From Lysinibacillus odysseyi 34hs-1 = NBRC 100172 (GTDB taxonomy: Bacteria > Bacillota > Bacilli > Bacillales_A > Planococcaceae): a stretch of 64,000 bases of DNA. The position numbers and the translations under genes were made by a program. Position 1 is the stretch's first letter, and each line of letters starts with the position of its first letter. Shown piece after piece: positions 54,451 through 63,665 of this stretch. Under the pieces are notes generated by a model that saw only the letters and a program-made list of their open reading frames with translations, ran no database searches and had not been told where the DNA came from. The stretch covers positions 1 through 64,000 of the forward strand of contig NZ_BCVX01000014.1 in NCBI RefSeq assembly GCF_001591965.1, given 5' to 3'.

Positions 54451-57060
54451 TTATGCTTTTTTCCTTCTTCTCCAAGCATAAATTCCTACAAGCAGTAATG
54501 TAATAATGGAAATAACGAGGCTTTCCTTAAAGAACGGCGAGACATAAGACATTTCAATTTTATGTTTACCCGGTGAAAGCGGGAAGCCGATAAACGCATG
54601 ATTCACTTCATAAGTATCCTGTTTCTTCCCATCCACTTTTACACTCCAGCCCCTGCTGTATGGAATGGACATAAAGAATATACTATCATCAGCAATCGTC
54701 ACATCGCCTGACAGCTTATTACGGTGATACATTATATTTTCCAGTCCTTGCTGTTTCAACGTATCAACTCTCTTTTTTAGCGGCTCATAGCTGTTACGAT
54801 AAACCCGCACATCACCAATTTTATAAGAGCCCGGCGTTAGCCTGATCTGAATCGTTTCTTTTTCATACAACCAGCCCAAATTAAAGGTAAAGGAGTCTTT
54901 TGGATAGGACCATGTCCATTTATCCGCATACTGAAGCATTTCTTTATCCTGAATCGACACCGTAAAATCTTTATCTTTAAGAGGCTTAATATCAATCTCT
55001 ACTATGAGCTCCCCTGTTGTTCCTGTTTTTCTATAAGGCACTTCAATATAGGCATCTTCCTCTGCAGTATAGATCTGGTCTGTCGTTTTTTTCATATTGA
55101 CGAGTGTTACATCCTCCATACCAGTAAAGAGCGTCTCTACCTCCAGCTCGTTTGGATCAAAGGCGGAAGGTGTTAGCTGTAGCTCCCTATCCTTTACGGT
55201 TACCGCCGATAGAATCGCCTGGTCTTTTTCTGGTGTTGTCAGGGAATCAAATGTTTCCTCCGATATCCATGCGTCTGCCGGATAGGCAAAGCCGACAGGC
55301 AGCTTGTTTTTATTTTGCCGCACATGCCAATTCGTTGTTGTATACACTGATTCATATCCGTATGGCTCATACCATGTTTTTGCCTCGCTCACATAAAACT
55401 CATTACCGAAAGCTGTCTCAAGATACAGTCTGTTATCATAGTTATGATATAGGCTGACTGTTCCTATTTGGCGGATATTATAGTTCTCCTTATATAATTG
55501 ATGGAGATTACGGGGAATAAGACTATGGTAAGCGCTATGCGTCTTTAAGCCGTAATACATGCCAGAGTTTTGCTGTATTCTCGGTGAATCCCAAATCGTA
55601 CGGCCAAATCCTTCTTCCAGCTGCTTGATTTTATTGGATACTTGCAGCCCCTCATACTGCCCATAGCCTACCGTATCAAAATAAGTATCAAACTGCTGAA
55701 CACCTTCCGTCACATCTTCATTAACCTTCGTAAAGTAAGCATAATACTGAAGAGCCCCTGTCCATACAAGACTGACCATGATAAGTATACTTGCAAATGG
55801 CCGCCACTTGTTTTTGGCAGTATAGAGAACAAGCCCAGTCACTCCTGCAATACCTAATAGGAGCAGCAGTATATCATAATGAACGGATACTTTCGGGCGA
55901 TCCGGCCAGCGCCAGCACATATAACCTGTAAGAGCAGCGAGCGACAACACCGCAGGCACCCATATCCTCTTTCTTTCCACTATCTCATCGAAAAAATAGC
56001 CTGCTATGAAACTGCACGTAAAGGCGATCAAATAATACCAGCGATTTTGCATTGCCGATAATCCGTTAAATAGTGAATACATAAACGGAATCAGATAGAA
56101 GCTCATTACAATAAGTACGAATAGCTTCTTCGGCAGCAGCTCCCGCTTGCGGATACATAATCCGCCGACAAGCAGTACGAGTACAAGCACCGCCATACCG
56201 ATTGTATAGTTACTATGATAGGACATGAAAAACAGCTGGGGAACTTTTTCATAAAAGGAGCCCGCAAAGACAGCGGGAATATCATAATCCTTTGCCAGCC
56301 GGTCACTGCTTAAAAACTGGTATACAGCAGGAAAGAAGCTGAAGGCAGCGATCCCGATACTGGCTGTGTAGCATAACGCCAGCCTCAGTGTATACTTCCC
56401 AAAATGCCTGATGCTTTTCGATTCCTCCAGTTCTGTATATTTATAGATGGCATAAATGATAAAGTAAATAGTCGTAATAAAAGCGAAATAGAAATTGGAT
56501 GCCACAATGAATGCAAAGGTAAAGATAAAGAACAATGGTTTTTTTGTTTTAAGATAATGATGGAATGATAAAATGAGCAATGGAAGCCATACAAATGCAT
56601 CCACCATAAAATCAAAAATGAAGCTGTAAATCGCGAACGTCGCTGACCCTCCGTATAACAGGCCGCCAATGATGGATGCCGTAAAACTGCGCTTTTCATA
56701 TTGCAAAAGCAAAAACATGAAAAACATCGCTAAAAATACTTTCCCAATTGAAAGCGGTAAATTCAGTGCAATGACATCTTCCAACGTTCCCACATCAACG
56801 AGCGCCGAAAGCAGAAAGAAAATCGATGTGGAATAATAGTAGTTAAACTGCGCGAATAAATCACCGCCTAATCCGTAGGCCCAAGACCAGAAAAAATTTA
56901 AATCCCGGTACTCATCCGTTAATAAATAACGGTAGAATAACATTTGTCTTGTCGCATCCGTCCCTCGCGGTGTAAGCGGCAGTTTCGTTAATAGAAAGTA
57001 AATATGTATAAAAATAGAACTTATGAACAGTGTCACGAAGCCAAAAAAGATCCTTTTCAT
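54451..57060 (-). CDS. yfhO: YfhO-family multimembrane glycosyltransferase
   Basis: Large membrane protein of 869 aa with about a dozen N-terminal segments, a large extracellular part (about 430-840) and a last membrane helix before RRRKKA. The GT-C-like start TPRGTDATRQM and the late SIPYSRGWSVKVDGKK stretch match YfhO. It is the outer-face transferase of a three-component system, taking sugar from undecaprenyl phosphate to a surface polymer; in B. subtilis CsbB-YfhO decorate lipoteichoic acid with GlcNAc. It diverges from csbB/gtcA across a 105-base gap with a TATAAT at 57078-57083. Confidence 0.92.
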   Translation of the reverse strand: MKRIFFGFVTLFISSIFIHIYFLLTKLPLTPRGTDATRQMLFYRYLLTDEYRDLNFFWSWAYGLGGDLFAQFNYYYSTSIFFLLSALVDVGTLEDVIALNLPLSIGKVFLAMFFMFLLLQYEKRSFTASIIGGLLYGGSATFAIYSFIFDFMVDAFVWLPLLILSFHHYLKTKKPLFFIFTFAFIVASNFYFAFITTIYFIIYAIYKYTELEESKSIRHFGKYTLRLALCYTASIGIAAFSFFPAVYQFLSSDRLAKDYDIPAVFAGSFYEKVPQLFFMSYHSNYTIGMAVLVLVLLVGGLCIRKRELLPKKLFVLIVMSFYLIPFMYSLFNGLSAMQNRWYYLIAFTCSFIAGYFFDEIVERKRIWVPAVLSLAALTGYMCWRWPDRPKVSVHYDILLLLLGIAGVTGLVLYTAKNKWRPFASILIMVSLVWTGALQYYAYFTKVNEDVTEGVQQFDTYFDTVGYGQYEGLQVSNKIKQLEEGFGRTIWDSPRIQQNSGMYYGLKTHSAYHSLIPRNLHQLYKENYNIRQIGTVSLYHNYDNRLYLETAFGNEFYVSEAKTWYEPYGYESVYTTTNWHVRQNKNKLPVGFAYPADAWISEETFDSLTTPEKDQAILSAVTVKDRELQLTPSAFDPNELEVETLFTGMEDVTLVNMKKTTDQIYTAEEDAYIEVPYRKTGTTGELIVEIDIKPLKDKDFTVSIQDKEMLQYADKWTWSYPKDSFTFNLGWLYEKETIQIRLTPGSYKIGDVRVYRNSYEPLKKRVDTLKQQGLENIMYHRNKLSGDVTIADDSIFFMSIPYSRGWSVKVDGKKQDTYEVNHAFIGFPLSPGKHKIEMSYVSPFFKESLVISIITLLLVGIYAWRRRKKA

Positions 57061-57102
57061 GTTGTCACCTCTCCTTTATTATAGCAAAGCACATGCCTTG
57101 AT

Positions 57103-57130
57103 TTGCATTATTTCCTGAGAACGATACAAT
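57103..57130 (+). promoter_or_regulatory. Candidate promoter of csbB-gtcA
   Basis: TTGCAT and TACAAT are 16 bases apart, about 36 bases before the csbB ATG. The divergent yfhO promoter must lie in the same short gap, which would allow joint control. Confidence 0.5.
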
Positions 57131-57165
57131 AGTAATGATTCAATAAAAAATAGTGTAGGTGTAAT

Positions 57166-58116
57166 ATGAAACTATCTATAGTTGTACCTTGTTATAATGA
57201 GGAATCAGTGTTACCAAGGTTTTACGAAGAGATCAAGGATATACTTCACCAGTTAAACACGTCTTACGAAGTAGTATTCGTCAATGATGGAAGCAAGGAT
57301 CAAACACAGCACATCCTGCAGACACTTTCAGAACAAGATTCTCTGATAAAATATGTGTCCTTCAGTAAAAACTTCGGAAAAGAGTCCGCCATGCTGGCCG
57401 GGCTTTCCTATTCATCCGGTGAATATGTCCTTATTATGGATGCGGATTTGCAGCATCCTCCTTCGCTTATTCCCGCAATGCTCGCAAAGGCGTTGGAAGG
57501 CTATGACCAGGTCATTGCAAAGCGGGACCGTTCCGGTGAGAAATTTACCCGGTCATTTTTAACAAAGCTTTATTATAAACTAATTAACTCCCTTGTTGAT
57601 GTCCGGCTTGAAAACGGAATTGGCGATTTCCGTCTGTTGAGCCGTCGGGCAGTCGATGCACTTCTCTCCTTAAAGGAGTATAACCGTTTTTCCAAAGGTT
57701 TATTTTCCTGGATTGGGTTTAATGAGGCTATTATTGAGTATAAAAATATTATACGCGAAGAAGGTGCCAGCAAGTGGTCCTTCGCAAGCCTGCTGAATTA
57801 TGGTATCGACGGAGTGATTTCCTTTAATAATAAACCGCTGCGCATCGCTATTTATCTTGGGCTCACTGTAACGCTTCTCGATATTTTATATGTACTTTAT
57901 ATGCTCATACAAATCACGATGAAGGGCATTGATGTACCGGGATATTTTACGACGATCGCGGCAATTTTACTTGTCGGCGGCCTCCAGCTGTTCTTTATGG
58001 GCATTATCGGTGAATACATCGGCCGTATCTATTATGAGGTAAAAAGGCGTCCGCCTTACATCGTTGCAAAGACAGCCAATTTTGAAAAGGAGACAGAGCG
58101 TGAAAAGATTTATTAA
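57166..58116 (+). CDS. csbB: CsbB-like undecaprenyl-phosphate glycosyltransferase (GT2)
   Basis: Membrane-associated GT2 enzyme of 316 aa that loads a sugar onto undecaprenyl phosphate at the inner face. IVVPCYNEE (5-13), NDGS (40-43), MDADLQHP (91-98) and two C-terminal membrane segments (about 225-250 and 263-290) match the CsbB/GtrB class. The next gene encodes the GtcA-type flippase, and divergent yfhO encodes the acceptor-side transferase: the three-component set is complete. The sugar is probably GlcNAc or glucose by analogy. Confidence 0.92.
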   Translation: MKLSIVVPCYNEESVLPRFYEEIKDILHQLNTSYEVVFVNDGSKDQTQHILQTLSEQDSLIKYVSFSKNFGKESAMLAGLSYSSGEYVLIMDADLQHPPSLIPAMLAKALEGYDQVIAKRDRSGEKFTRSFLTKLYYKLINSLVDVRLENGIGDFRLLSRRAVDALLSLKEYNRFSKGLFSWIGFNEAIIEYKNIIREEGASKWSFASLLNYGIDGVISFNNKPLRIAIYLGLTVTLLDILYVLYMLIQITMKGIDVPGYFTTIAAILLVGGLQLFFMGIIGEYIGRIYYEVKRRPPYIVAKTANFEKETEREKIY

Positions 58117-58489
58117 CGGAGAGGTGCTTCGTTTTATTATTGTCGGCTTCATGAACACCGGCAATTACTATATTCTTTATCTATTATTTTTGCATATATT
58201 CGGATGGAATTATATGCTCTCCCACATTCTTGCCTTTTTAATCAGTATGGTAGGTTCCTTTTTCCTAAACTCGTATTTTACATACAAAACGAAACCAACA
58301 TGGAAGAAGTTTATGCAGTTTCCGCTTACCTATGTAGTCAATATTTCGGTAACAACGGCCAGTATTTATTTATTAGTGGATGTATTAGGGCTAAACGAAA
58401 CAGTATCGCCTTTGCTTGCTTCTGTCATCGCCATCCCTTTCACTTTCCTCATTTCAAAAAAAATATTAAAAAGCGGGCCATCCCATTAA
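58100..58489 (+). CDS. gtcA: GtcA/GtrA-family flippase
   Basis: Small membrane protein of 129 aa with four membrane segments and the GtrA pattern (LRFIIVGFMNTGNYYILYLL, SFFLNSYFTYKTK). It is thought to move undecaprenyl-phosphate-sugar to the outer face. The start is GTG 58100 with AAGGAG 7 bases ahead, overlapping csbB by 17 bases; the open frame begins earlier at a TTG without a ribosome site. A weak hairpin spans its stop. Confidence 0.9.
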   Translation: MKRFINGEVLRFIIVGFMNTGNYYILYLLFLHIFGWNYMLSHILAFLISMVGSFFLNSYFTYKTKPTWKKFMQFPLTYVVNISVTTASIYLLVDVLGLNETVSPLLASVIAIPFTFLISKKILKSGPSH

Positions 58490-58572
58490 GGAGGTCCGCT
58501 GCCTATTAACCATCCTTTTCTCATTGTGCCGATACTAGAGAAGGCTAGTTATCTGGTTTCCTTTTCTTGCAT

Positions 58573-58610
58573 AAAAAATGCAGCGCTCCAAACGGAACGC
58601 TGCATTTTTT
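58573..58610. terminator. Bidirectional terminator between gtcA and rny
   Basis: A 13-bp stem (AAAAAATGCAGCG / CGCTGCATTTTTT) with an inner TCC/GGA pair. It includes part of the rny stop codon. A/T runs at both feet make it work for both convergent transcripts. Confidence 0.92.
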
Positions 58611-60165
58611 ATTTCGCATACTCCACAGCCCGTGTTTCGCGAATAACTGTAACTTTAATATGTCCCGGATAATCCAACTCTTCTTCAATACGCTTCCGAA
58701 TGTCTCTAGCGAGTCGATGAGAGGCAAGATCGTCAATTTTATCTGGTTGAACGATAATGCGGATTTCACGGCCTGCCTGGATGGCAAAGGATTTTTCCAC
58801 TCCATCGTAGCTTTCAGAGATTTCCTCCAGCTTTTCCAGACGACGGATATAATTTTCAAGCGTTTCACTACGCGCTCCTGGGCGGGCTGCTGATAATGCG
58901 TCAGCTGCTGCAACTAAAACGGCGATAACAGAAGTCGGTTCCGTATCTCCATGGTGAGAAGCAATACTGTTAATAACAACAGGATGCTCTTTATATTTGG
59001 TAGCAAGCTCTACACCAATTTCAACATGGCTTCCTTCTACCTCGTGATCAATTGCCTTACCAATATCATGTAGTAGACCAGCACGTTTGGCTAATGTAAC
59101 ATCTTCACCAAGCTCTGCAGCAAGTAACCCTGCTAAATGTGCTACTTCGATGGAATGCTTCAGCACATTTTGACCATAGCTTGTCCGATACTTCATACGG
59201 CCGAGAATCTTCATTAAATCTGGATGCAGATTGTGGATACCAACCTCGAACGTAGTCTGCTCACCTGTTTCACGAATCTGCTCGTCCACTTCACGGCGAG
59301 ATTTCTCTACCATTTCTTCAATGCGGGCAGGGTGGATACGTCCATCCTGTACGAGCTTCTCCAATGCCAGACGAGCTGTTTCCCGTCGAATTGGGTCAAA
59401 ACCGGATAAAATAACCGCTTCCGGTGTATCATCGATAATAAGATCGATACCTGTAAGTGTTTCAAGTGTCCGAATGTTCCGACCTTCACGGCCAATAATA
59501 CGGCCTTTCATTTCGTCATTCGGCAAGTTCACGACCGATACAGTCGTCTCAGCTACATGGTCTGCAGCAAAACGTTGTAACGCAAGTGATAAAATTTCGC
59601 GGGCCTTTTTATCGGATTCTTCTTTTGCGCGTGTTTCTGCCTCTTTTGTCATGACAGCAATATCCGTCGAAAGCTCATTCTCCACTTCTTTTAGAATGAA
59701 GCCTTTTGCCTCTTCGCGTGTCAACGCGGCAATACGCTCAAGTTCCGACTTTTGAGCCGCAACAAGCTCTTCCACTTTGCTTTCCATCTGTTCAATATGC
59801 TGTTGTCTCTCGGCTAGAGCTTCTTCTTTACGCTCCAGGCCTGTTTCTCTCTTGTTCAGAGCATCATCCTTGCGATCAAGATTTTCTTCTCTTTGCAATA
59901 AACGGTTCTCTTGTTTCTGAAGTTCCAAGCGACGTTCACGAATGTCATTTTCAGCTTCAGTACGAAATTTGTGAGTTTCATCTTTTGCTTCAAGCAGTGC
60001 TTCCTTTTTCAGTGCATCAGCTTCACGCTTTGCCTCTTCGACAATAGTAGCGGCCTGATGTTTTGCACCGGTCACTTTTGACTCATTCACTTGTTTCATG
60101 TAGAAATAGATAACAGCGGCACCGACGATGAATCCAAGCAAAGCGGGGATAATCATTTCCATCAT
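58609..60165 (-). CDS. rny: Ribonuclease Y
   Basis: Membrane-anchored endoribonuclease of 518 aa that starts mRNA decay. N-terminal membrane helix (about 4-22), a long coiled coil to about 195, a KH domain ([19 protein letters not shown]) and an HD domain ([17 protein letters not shown]) end in the family tail [16 protein letters not shown]. The RicA partner gene is 52 kb away in this window. GGAGGGG precedes the ATG. In B. subtilis ymdB follows directly; here island A intervenes. Confidence 0.97.
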   Translation of the reverse strand: MMEMIIPALLGFIVGAAVIYFYMKQVNESKVTGAKHQAATIVEEAKREADALKKEALLEAKDETHKFRTEAENDIRERRLELQKQENRLLQREENLDRKDDALNKRETGLERKEEALAERQQHIEQMESKVEELVAAQKSELERIAALTREEAKGFILKEVENELSTDIAVMTKEAETRAKEESDKKAREILSLALQRFAADHVAETTVSVVNLPNDEMKGRIIGREGRNIRTLETLTGIDLIIDDTPEAVILSGFDPIRRETARLALEKLVQDGRIHPARIEEMVEKSRREVDEQIRETGEQTTFEVGIHNLHPDLMKILGRMKYRTSYGQNVLKHSIEVAHLAGLLAAELGEDVTLAKRAGLLHDIGKAIDHEVEGSHVEIGVELATKYKEHPVVINSIASHHGDTEPTSVIAVLVAAADALSAARPGARSETLENYIRRLEKLEEISESYDGVEKSFAIQAGREIRIIVQPDKIDDLASHRLARDIRKRIEEELDYPGHIKVTVIRETRAVEYAK

Positions 60166-60272
60166 GTAACCCCTCCTACTTGCTCATTATGTCTGATGTT
60201 CCAGTCGGCGAATATTAGACAATCTAATATGTGCCTATTTCATTTCAAATGTAAAAAAATTATACATGATTA

Positions 60273-60301
60273 ATTGTATAGTTCTAACCCAGGTCTGTCA
60301 A
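60273..60301 (-). promoter_or_regulatory. Sigma-A promoter of rny
   Basis: TTGACA and TACAAT are separated by exactly 17 bases on the minus strand, about 108 bases before the rny ATG. This is the closest match to consensus in the window. The rest of the 324-base gap holds only the recA terminator. Confidence 0.75.
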
Positions 60302-60427
60302 GGATTCCCGCCATTCTAGGCATTACGGAGCCTCTATACCATTGTAATATATTTTACTATGAAATGCTGCAGAAGAATTTGCTGCCTGTTTTATTATAAA
60401 TGGCTGCTCCAATAAGAGGACATAAAA

Positions 60428-60461
60428 AAACCATTGAGGAATAATTGTTCCCCAATGGTTT
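60428..60461 (-). terminator. Intrinsic terminator after recA
   Basis: AAACCATTG / CAATGGTTT arms with an inner GGAA/TTCC stem, then TTTTTTTATG on the minus strand. It lies 29 bases after the recA stop. Confidence 0.93.
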
Positions 60462-60489
60462 CGGTGTAGCCTATACAGTTTTTCTCTGC

Positions 60490-61557
60490 TTATTCTTCAC
60501 CTAAATCAAGCAATAATTCCTCATCCATTTCCTCATCTTCATCATGAGCAGCAATTTCATACGTATTGCCTTTTCCAATGCCGTATTCTACACGGATTTT
60601 TTCCGCAATTTCGTCACGAACAGCAGGGTTCTCTTTTAAGAACTGCTTAGCATTTTCACGGCCTTGACCAATACGCTCATCACCATATGAATACCAAGAG
60701 CCGGATTTTTGAACGATATCTAACTCTGCACCAATATCCACGATCTCTCCTTCTTTTGAGATCCCTTCACCATACATAATATCTACTTCTGCTGTACGGA
60801 ATGGCGGCGCCACTTTATTTTTAACAATTTTAATTTTCGTTTTGTTACCTACAATATCAGTACCTTGTTTGATTGCTTCCGCTCTACGTACTTCCAGACG
60901 GACAGAAGAATAGAATTTAAGCGCACGTCCACCAGGAGTTGTTTCCGGATTTCCAAACATTACCCCAATTTTTTCACGTACTTGGTTGATGAAAATCGCT
61001 AATGTTTTCGATTTATTGATAGCACCTGACAGCTTACGCAATGCTTGAGACATTAAACGCGCCTGAAGACCCATGTGGGAATCGCCCATCTCGCCTTCAA
61101 TCTCAGCTTTTGGCACCAATGCTGCTACGGAGTCAATGATCAGGATATCGATCGCACCGCTTCGTACTAATGCTTCTGCGATTTCCAGTGCCTGCTCTCC
61201 TGTATCAGGCTGGGAAAGTAATAATTCATCAATATTTACGCCAAGTTTTTGAGCGTACACAGGATCTAACGCGTGCTCTGCATCGATAAATGCAGCTTGT
61301 CCACCGTTTGCCTGAATTTCTGCAATAGCGTGAAGCGCTACTGTTGTCTTACCTGATGACTCTGGTCCATAGATTTCAACAATACGGCCACGTGGGTATC
61401 CACCTACCCCAAGTGCTGCATCAAGAGCTAAAGAGCCACTTGAAGAAGTTTCGATTTGACGATCTGTTGTCTCTCCCAGTTTCATAATGGAGCCTTTACC
61501 GAATTGCTTTTCAATCTGTTTTAATGCCATATCTAGCGCGGCTTTACGTTCACTCAC
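60490..61557 (-). CDS. recA: RecA recombinase
   Basis: DNA strand-exchange protein and LexA co-protease of 355 aa. Walker [10 protein letters not shown] (64-72), the Walker B stretch [20 protein letters not shown], the DNA-binding loops ([34 protein letters not shown]) and a Glu-rich acidic tail are intact. No intein. The start is GTG 61557 with AGGAGG 9 bases ahead. Its promoter carries a LexA box, so it is SOS-induced. Confidence 0.98.
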   Translation of the reverse strand: MSERKAALDMALKQIEKQFGKGSIMKLGETTDRQIETSSSGSLALDAALGVGGYPRGRIVEIYGPESSGKTTVALHAIAEIQANGGQAAFIDAEHALDPVYAQKLGVNIDELLLSQPDTGEQALEIAEALVRSGAIDILIIDSVAALVPKAEIEGEMGDSHMGLQARLMSQALRKLSGAINKSKTLAIFINQVREKIGVMFGNPETTPGGRALKFYSSVRLEVRRAEAIKQGTDIVGNKTKIKIVKNKVAPPFRTAEVDIMYGEGISKEGEIVDIGAELDIVQKSGSWYSYGDERIGQGRENAKQFLKENPAVRDEIAEKIRVEYGIGKGNTYEIAAHDEDEEMDEELLLDLGEE

Positions 61558-61602
61558 GAATGTTTTCCTCCTTTGAATACGAACTCTTTTCGTTATGTCT
61601 CT

Positions 61603-61631
61603 ATTATACTTGTTGTTGAGACAAACTACAA
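61603..61631 (-). promoter_or_regulatory. recA promoter
   Basis: TTGTAG and a perfect TATAAT are 17 bases apart on the minus strand, with the start codon about 45 bases downstream. The LexA box lies immediately upstream of the -35. Confidence 0.75.
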
Positions 61632-61639
61632 GAAAAAAG

Positions 61640-61653
61640 CGAACATATTTTCG
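61640..61653 (-). promoter_or_regulatory. LexA (DinR) box of recA
   Basis: CGAAAATATGTTCG on the minus strand matches the Bacillus SOS operator CGAACATATGTTCG at 13 of 14 positions. It lies 8 bases upstream of the -35 box, a position where LexA binding would block recA transcription. Confidence 0.85.
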
Positions 61654-61670
61654 TTTTTTAGCAAAAATAA

Positions 61671-61701
61671 AAATTTGGGCATATATACTATACCCAAATT
61701 T
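61671..61701 (-). terminator. Intrinsic terminator after cinA
   Basis: AAATTTGGG / CCCAAATTT perfect arms, then TTTTATTTTTGC on the minus strand, between cinA and the recA promoter. It insulates recA from the pgsA-cinA transcript. Confidence 0.92.
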
Positions 61702-61774
61702 AACGTTTGCCTTATTTACGGCTCCCTAATATAACATGCACTTTTTTCAAACAAAAGCACGCCTTGATTGAGCC

Positions 61775-63028
61775 TTAATTTTTATAACCTTTTTCTATTA
61801 GATTGCGCATTAAATAACTACAAGTAAACTTTACAGTGCGAAGACGATTTGTATTGCGTGAGCCTGATAACTGTAATAGATAAGTCAATGGAGGTTCCTG
61901 ACCGATACTGATACCAATCCAGACTGTTCCAGCCGGTTCACTGCCGTGTGCGTCCGGACCTGCTGCCCCTGTTAAGCCAACCCCGATTTCTGTGCCGAAC
62001 TTTTCACGAACATTAAAAGCCATTGCTGCTGCACACTCGCTGCTTACAACACTATGTTCCTTGATAATTTCAACGGAGATACCTAGCTGTTCAATTTTTG
62101 CCTGCTCCGTATAAGTAACTACTCCACCAGCAAGAGCGGTACCGACTCCTGGAATTTCTGCTAGCGTCGCTTGAAATAACCCGGCAGTCAAACTTTCAGC
62201 AGCTGCAATCGTTAAATTATTTTTAACAAGCATATCCACTAACTTTGAAGGGAGTGAATCATCATCAACCCCGTAGCAGTACTCGCCGACAATCGCTAAT
62301 ACTTCTTCTTTTTTCTCATTAATCATTGTCCAGGCGGCTTCTTCTGTGTCTGCTTTTGCTGTGATGCGAAGTGTTACTTCTCCGTCCGCAGCTAGTGGTG
62401 CCAAAGTAGGGTTTGTCTGCTCATCGAGAAGGTCCTGCAGACGGACTTCAAGCTCTGCCTCTCCTATCCCGTAAAAACGGAGCACATGGGAAATAATTTT
62501 TGATCCCTTCCCCAATTTTTTAGCGAGGTATGGCTTTGCCTCATGCTGAAACATTGGCTCCAGCTCTTTCGGAGGGCCCGGCAGCAAAATATACGTATAT
62601 GAGCCGCGTTCTAAAAGCATCCCTGGTGCCATGCCGTTGTCGTTTACCAGCACATGACTACCTTCCAGCACTAATGCCTGCTTACGGTTATTCTCCGTCA
62701 TTTCACGCCCATGCTTCGTAAAATACTCTTCTATAAATTCAAGAGCCTTCTTGTCCAGCGTAAGCTCTACCCCTAAGTGAGCAGCAATTGTTTCCTTCGT
62801 CAGATCATCTTTTGTCGGACCTAGGCCTCCGGAAAAGATAATGCAGTCTGCCCGGTTTTCCGCTACGCGGATCGCTTCTTTCAGACGTGCAGCATTATCT
62901 CCTACTACTGTATGATAATAGACATCGATTCCCAGCTCGGAAAGCTGACGGGATATAAATTTAGCATTTGTATTGGCGATCTGTCCTAAAAGTAATTCTG
63001 AACCTACTGCAATAATTTCTGCCTTCAT
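61775..63028 (-). CDS. cinA: CinA, competence/damage-inducible protein with NMN deamidase domain
   Basis: A 417-aa protein. The N-terminal MoCF-like domain (about 4-170; GSELLLGQIANTNAKFI, SGGLGPTKDDLTKETIA) hydrolyses ADP-ribose in homologues. The C-terminal domain (from about 255; AAESLTAGLFQATLAEIPG, GVGLTGAAGPD) is an NMN deamidase. It follows pgsA by 12 bases and precedes recA, the standard Bacillales order linked with competence. Confidence 0.95.
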   Translation of the reverse strand: MKAEIIAVGSELLLGQIANTNAKFISRQLSELGIDVYYHTVVGDNAARLKEAIRVAENRADCIIFSGGLGPTKDDLTKETIAAHLGVELTLDKKALEFIEEYFTKHGREMTENNRKQALVLEGSHVLVNDNGMAPGMLLERGSYTYILLPGPPKELEPMFQHEAKPYLAKKLGKGSKIISHVLRFYGIGEAELEVRLQDLLDEQTNPTLAPLAADGEVTLRITAKADTEEAAWTMINEKKEEVLAIVGEYCYGVDDDSLPSKLVDMLVKNNLTIAAAESLTAGLFQATLAEIPGVGTALAGGVVTYTEQAKIEQLGISVEIIKEHSVVSSECAAAMAFNVREKFGTEIGVGLTGAAGPDAHGSEPAGTVWIGISIGQEPPLTYLLQLSGSRNTNRLRTVKFTCSYLMRNLIEKGYKN

Positions 63029-63040
63029 AATTAACCTCGC

Positions 63041-63619
63041 TTATTTGGAGTCTAATAATACACGGCGGTTTAAATAGAAATAATCCCAGCCAGACCAAAT
63101 CGTAAAGAATAGCGCTACATAAAGGGCAATATCATCAAATGGAATGCCCATCATCGTAAAAATGGTATTATGTAAAAACAGCGCTGAAATGGCTACGATT
63201 TGAGCCCAAGTTTTAATTTTGCCTAGCTGGTTTGCTGCCACTACTTCGCCTTCACCCGCCAAGATCAGGCGAAGACCTGTAACAGCAAATTCACGGGAAA
63301 TAATAATAATAACGATCCATGCATCTGCCAGGTCAATTTCCACCAGCAAAATGAGCGCCGCAGAAACAAGTAGCTTGTCTGCCAAAGGATCTAAAAACTT
63401 CCCGAAGTTTGTAACCAGATTGTATTTACGTGCATAATAACCGTCCACCCAGTCAGTTACTGATGCGATAATAAAGATCAATGCACCGACGAAATGATTG
63501 ACAGGCATTTCTGCACCGAACAGTTCCATCGTTCCCCAGCCAAAGTCAAACATAATTACAATCATGAAAAATGGGATTAAGCAAATACGAGAGACTGTAA
63601 TCTTATTTGGAATATTCAT
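63041..63619 (-). CDS. pgsA: CDP-diacylglycerol--glycerol-3-phosphate 3-phosphatidyltransferase
   Basis: Integral membrane enzyme of 192 aa that makes phosphatidylglycerol phosphate, needed for phosphatidylglycerol and so for lipoteichoic acid. The CDP-alcohol phosphotransferase motif is complete: Asp56, Asp59-Gly60, Ala63-Arg64, Gly73, Asp77 and Asp81. It lies between rodZ and cinA as in other Bacillales. Confidence 0.96.
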   Translation of the reverse strand: MNIPNKITVSRICLIPFFMIVIMFDFGWGTMELFGAEMPVNHFVGALIFIIASVTDWVDGYYARKYNLVTNFGKFLDPLADKLLVSAALILLVEIDLADAWIVIIIISREFAVTGLRLILAGEGEVVAANQLGKIKTWAQIVAISALFLHNTIFTMMGIPFDDIALYVALFFTIWSGWDYFYLNRRVLLDSK

Positions 63620-63665
63620 TTATTAACACCTTTCATTTGAAACAAAGTAGTCATCTTTACGATGA

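Noticed and set aside
61580-61592. Second LexA-like box near the recA start
   Set aside because: The half-sites are there, but the total length is 13 and not 14 bases, so spacing is wrong for LexA; only 61640-61653 is accepted.
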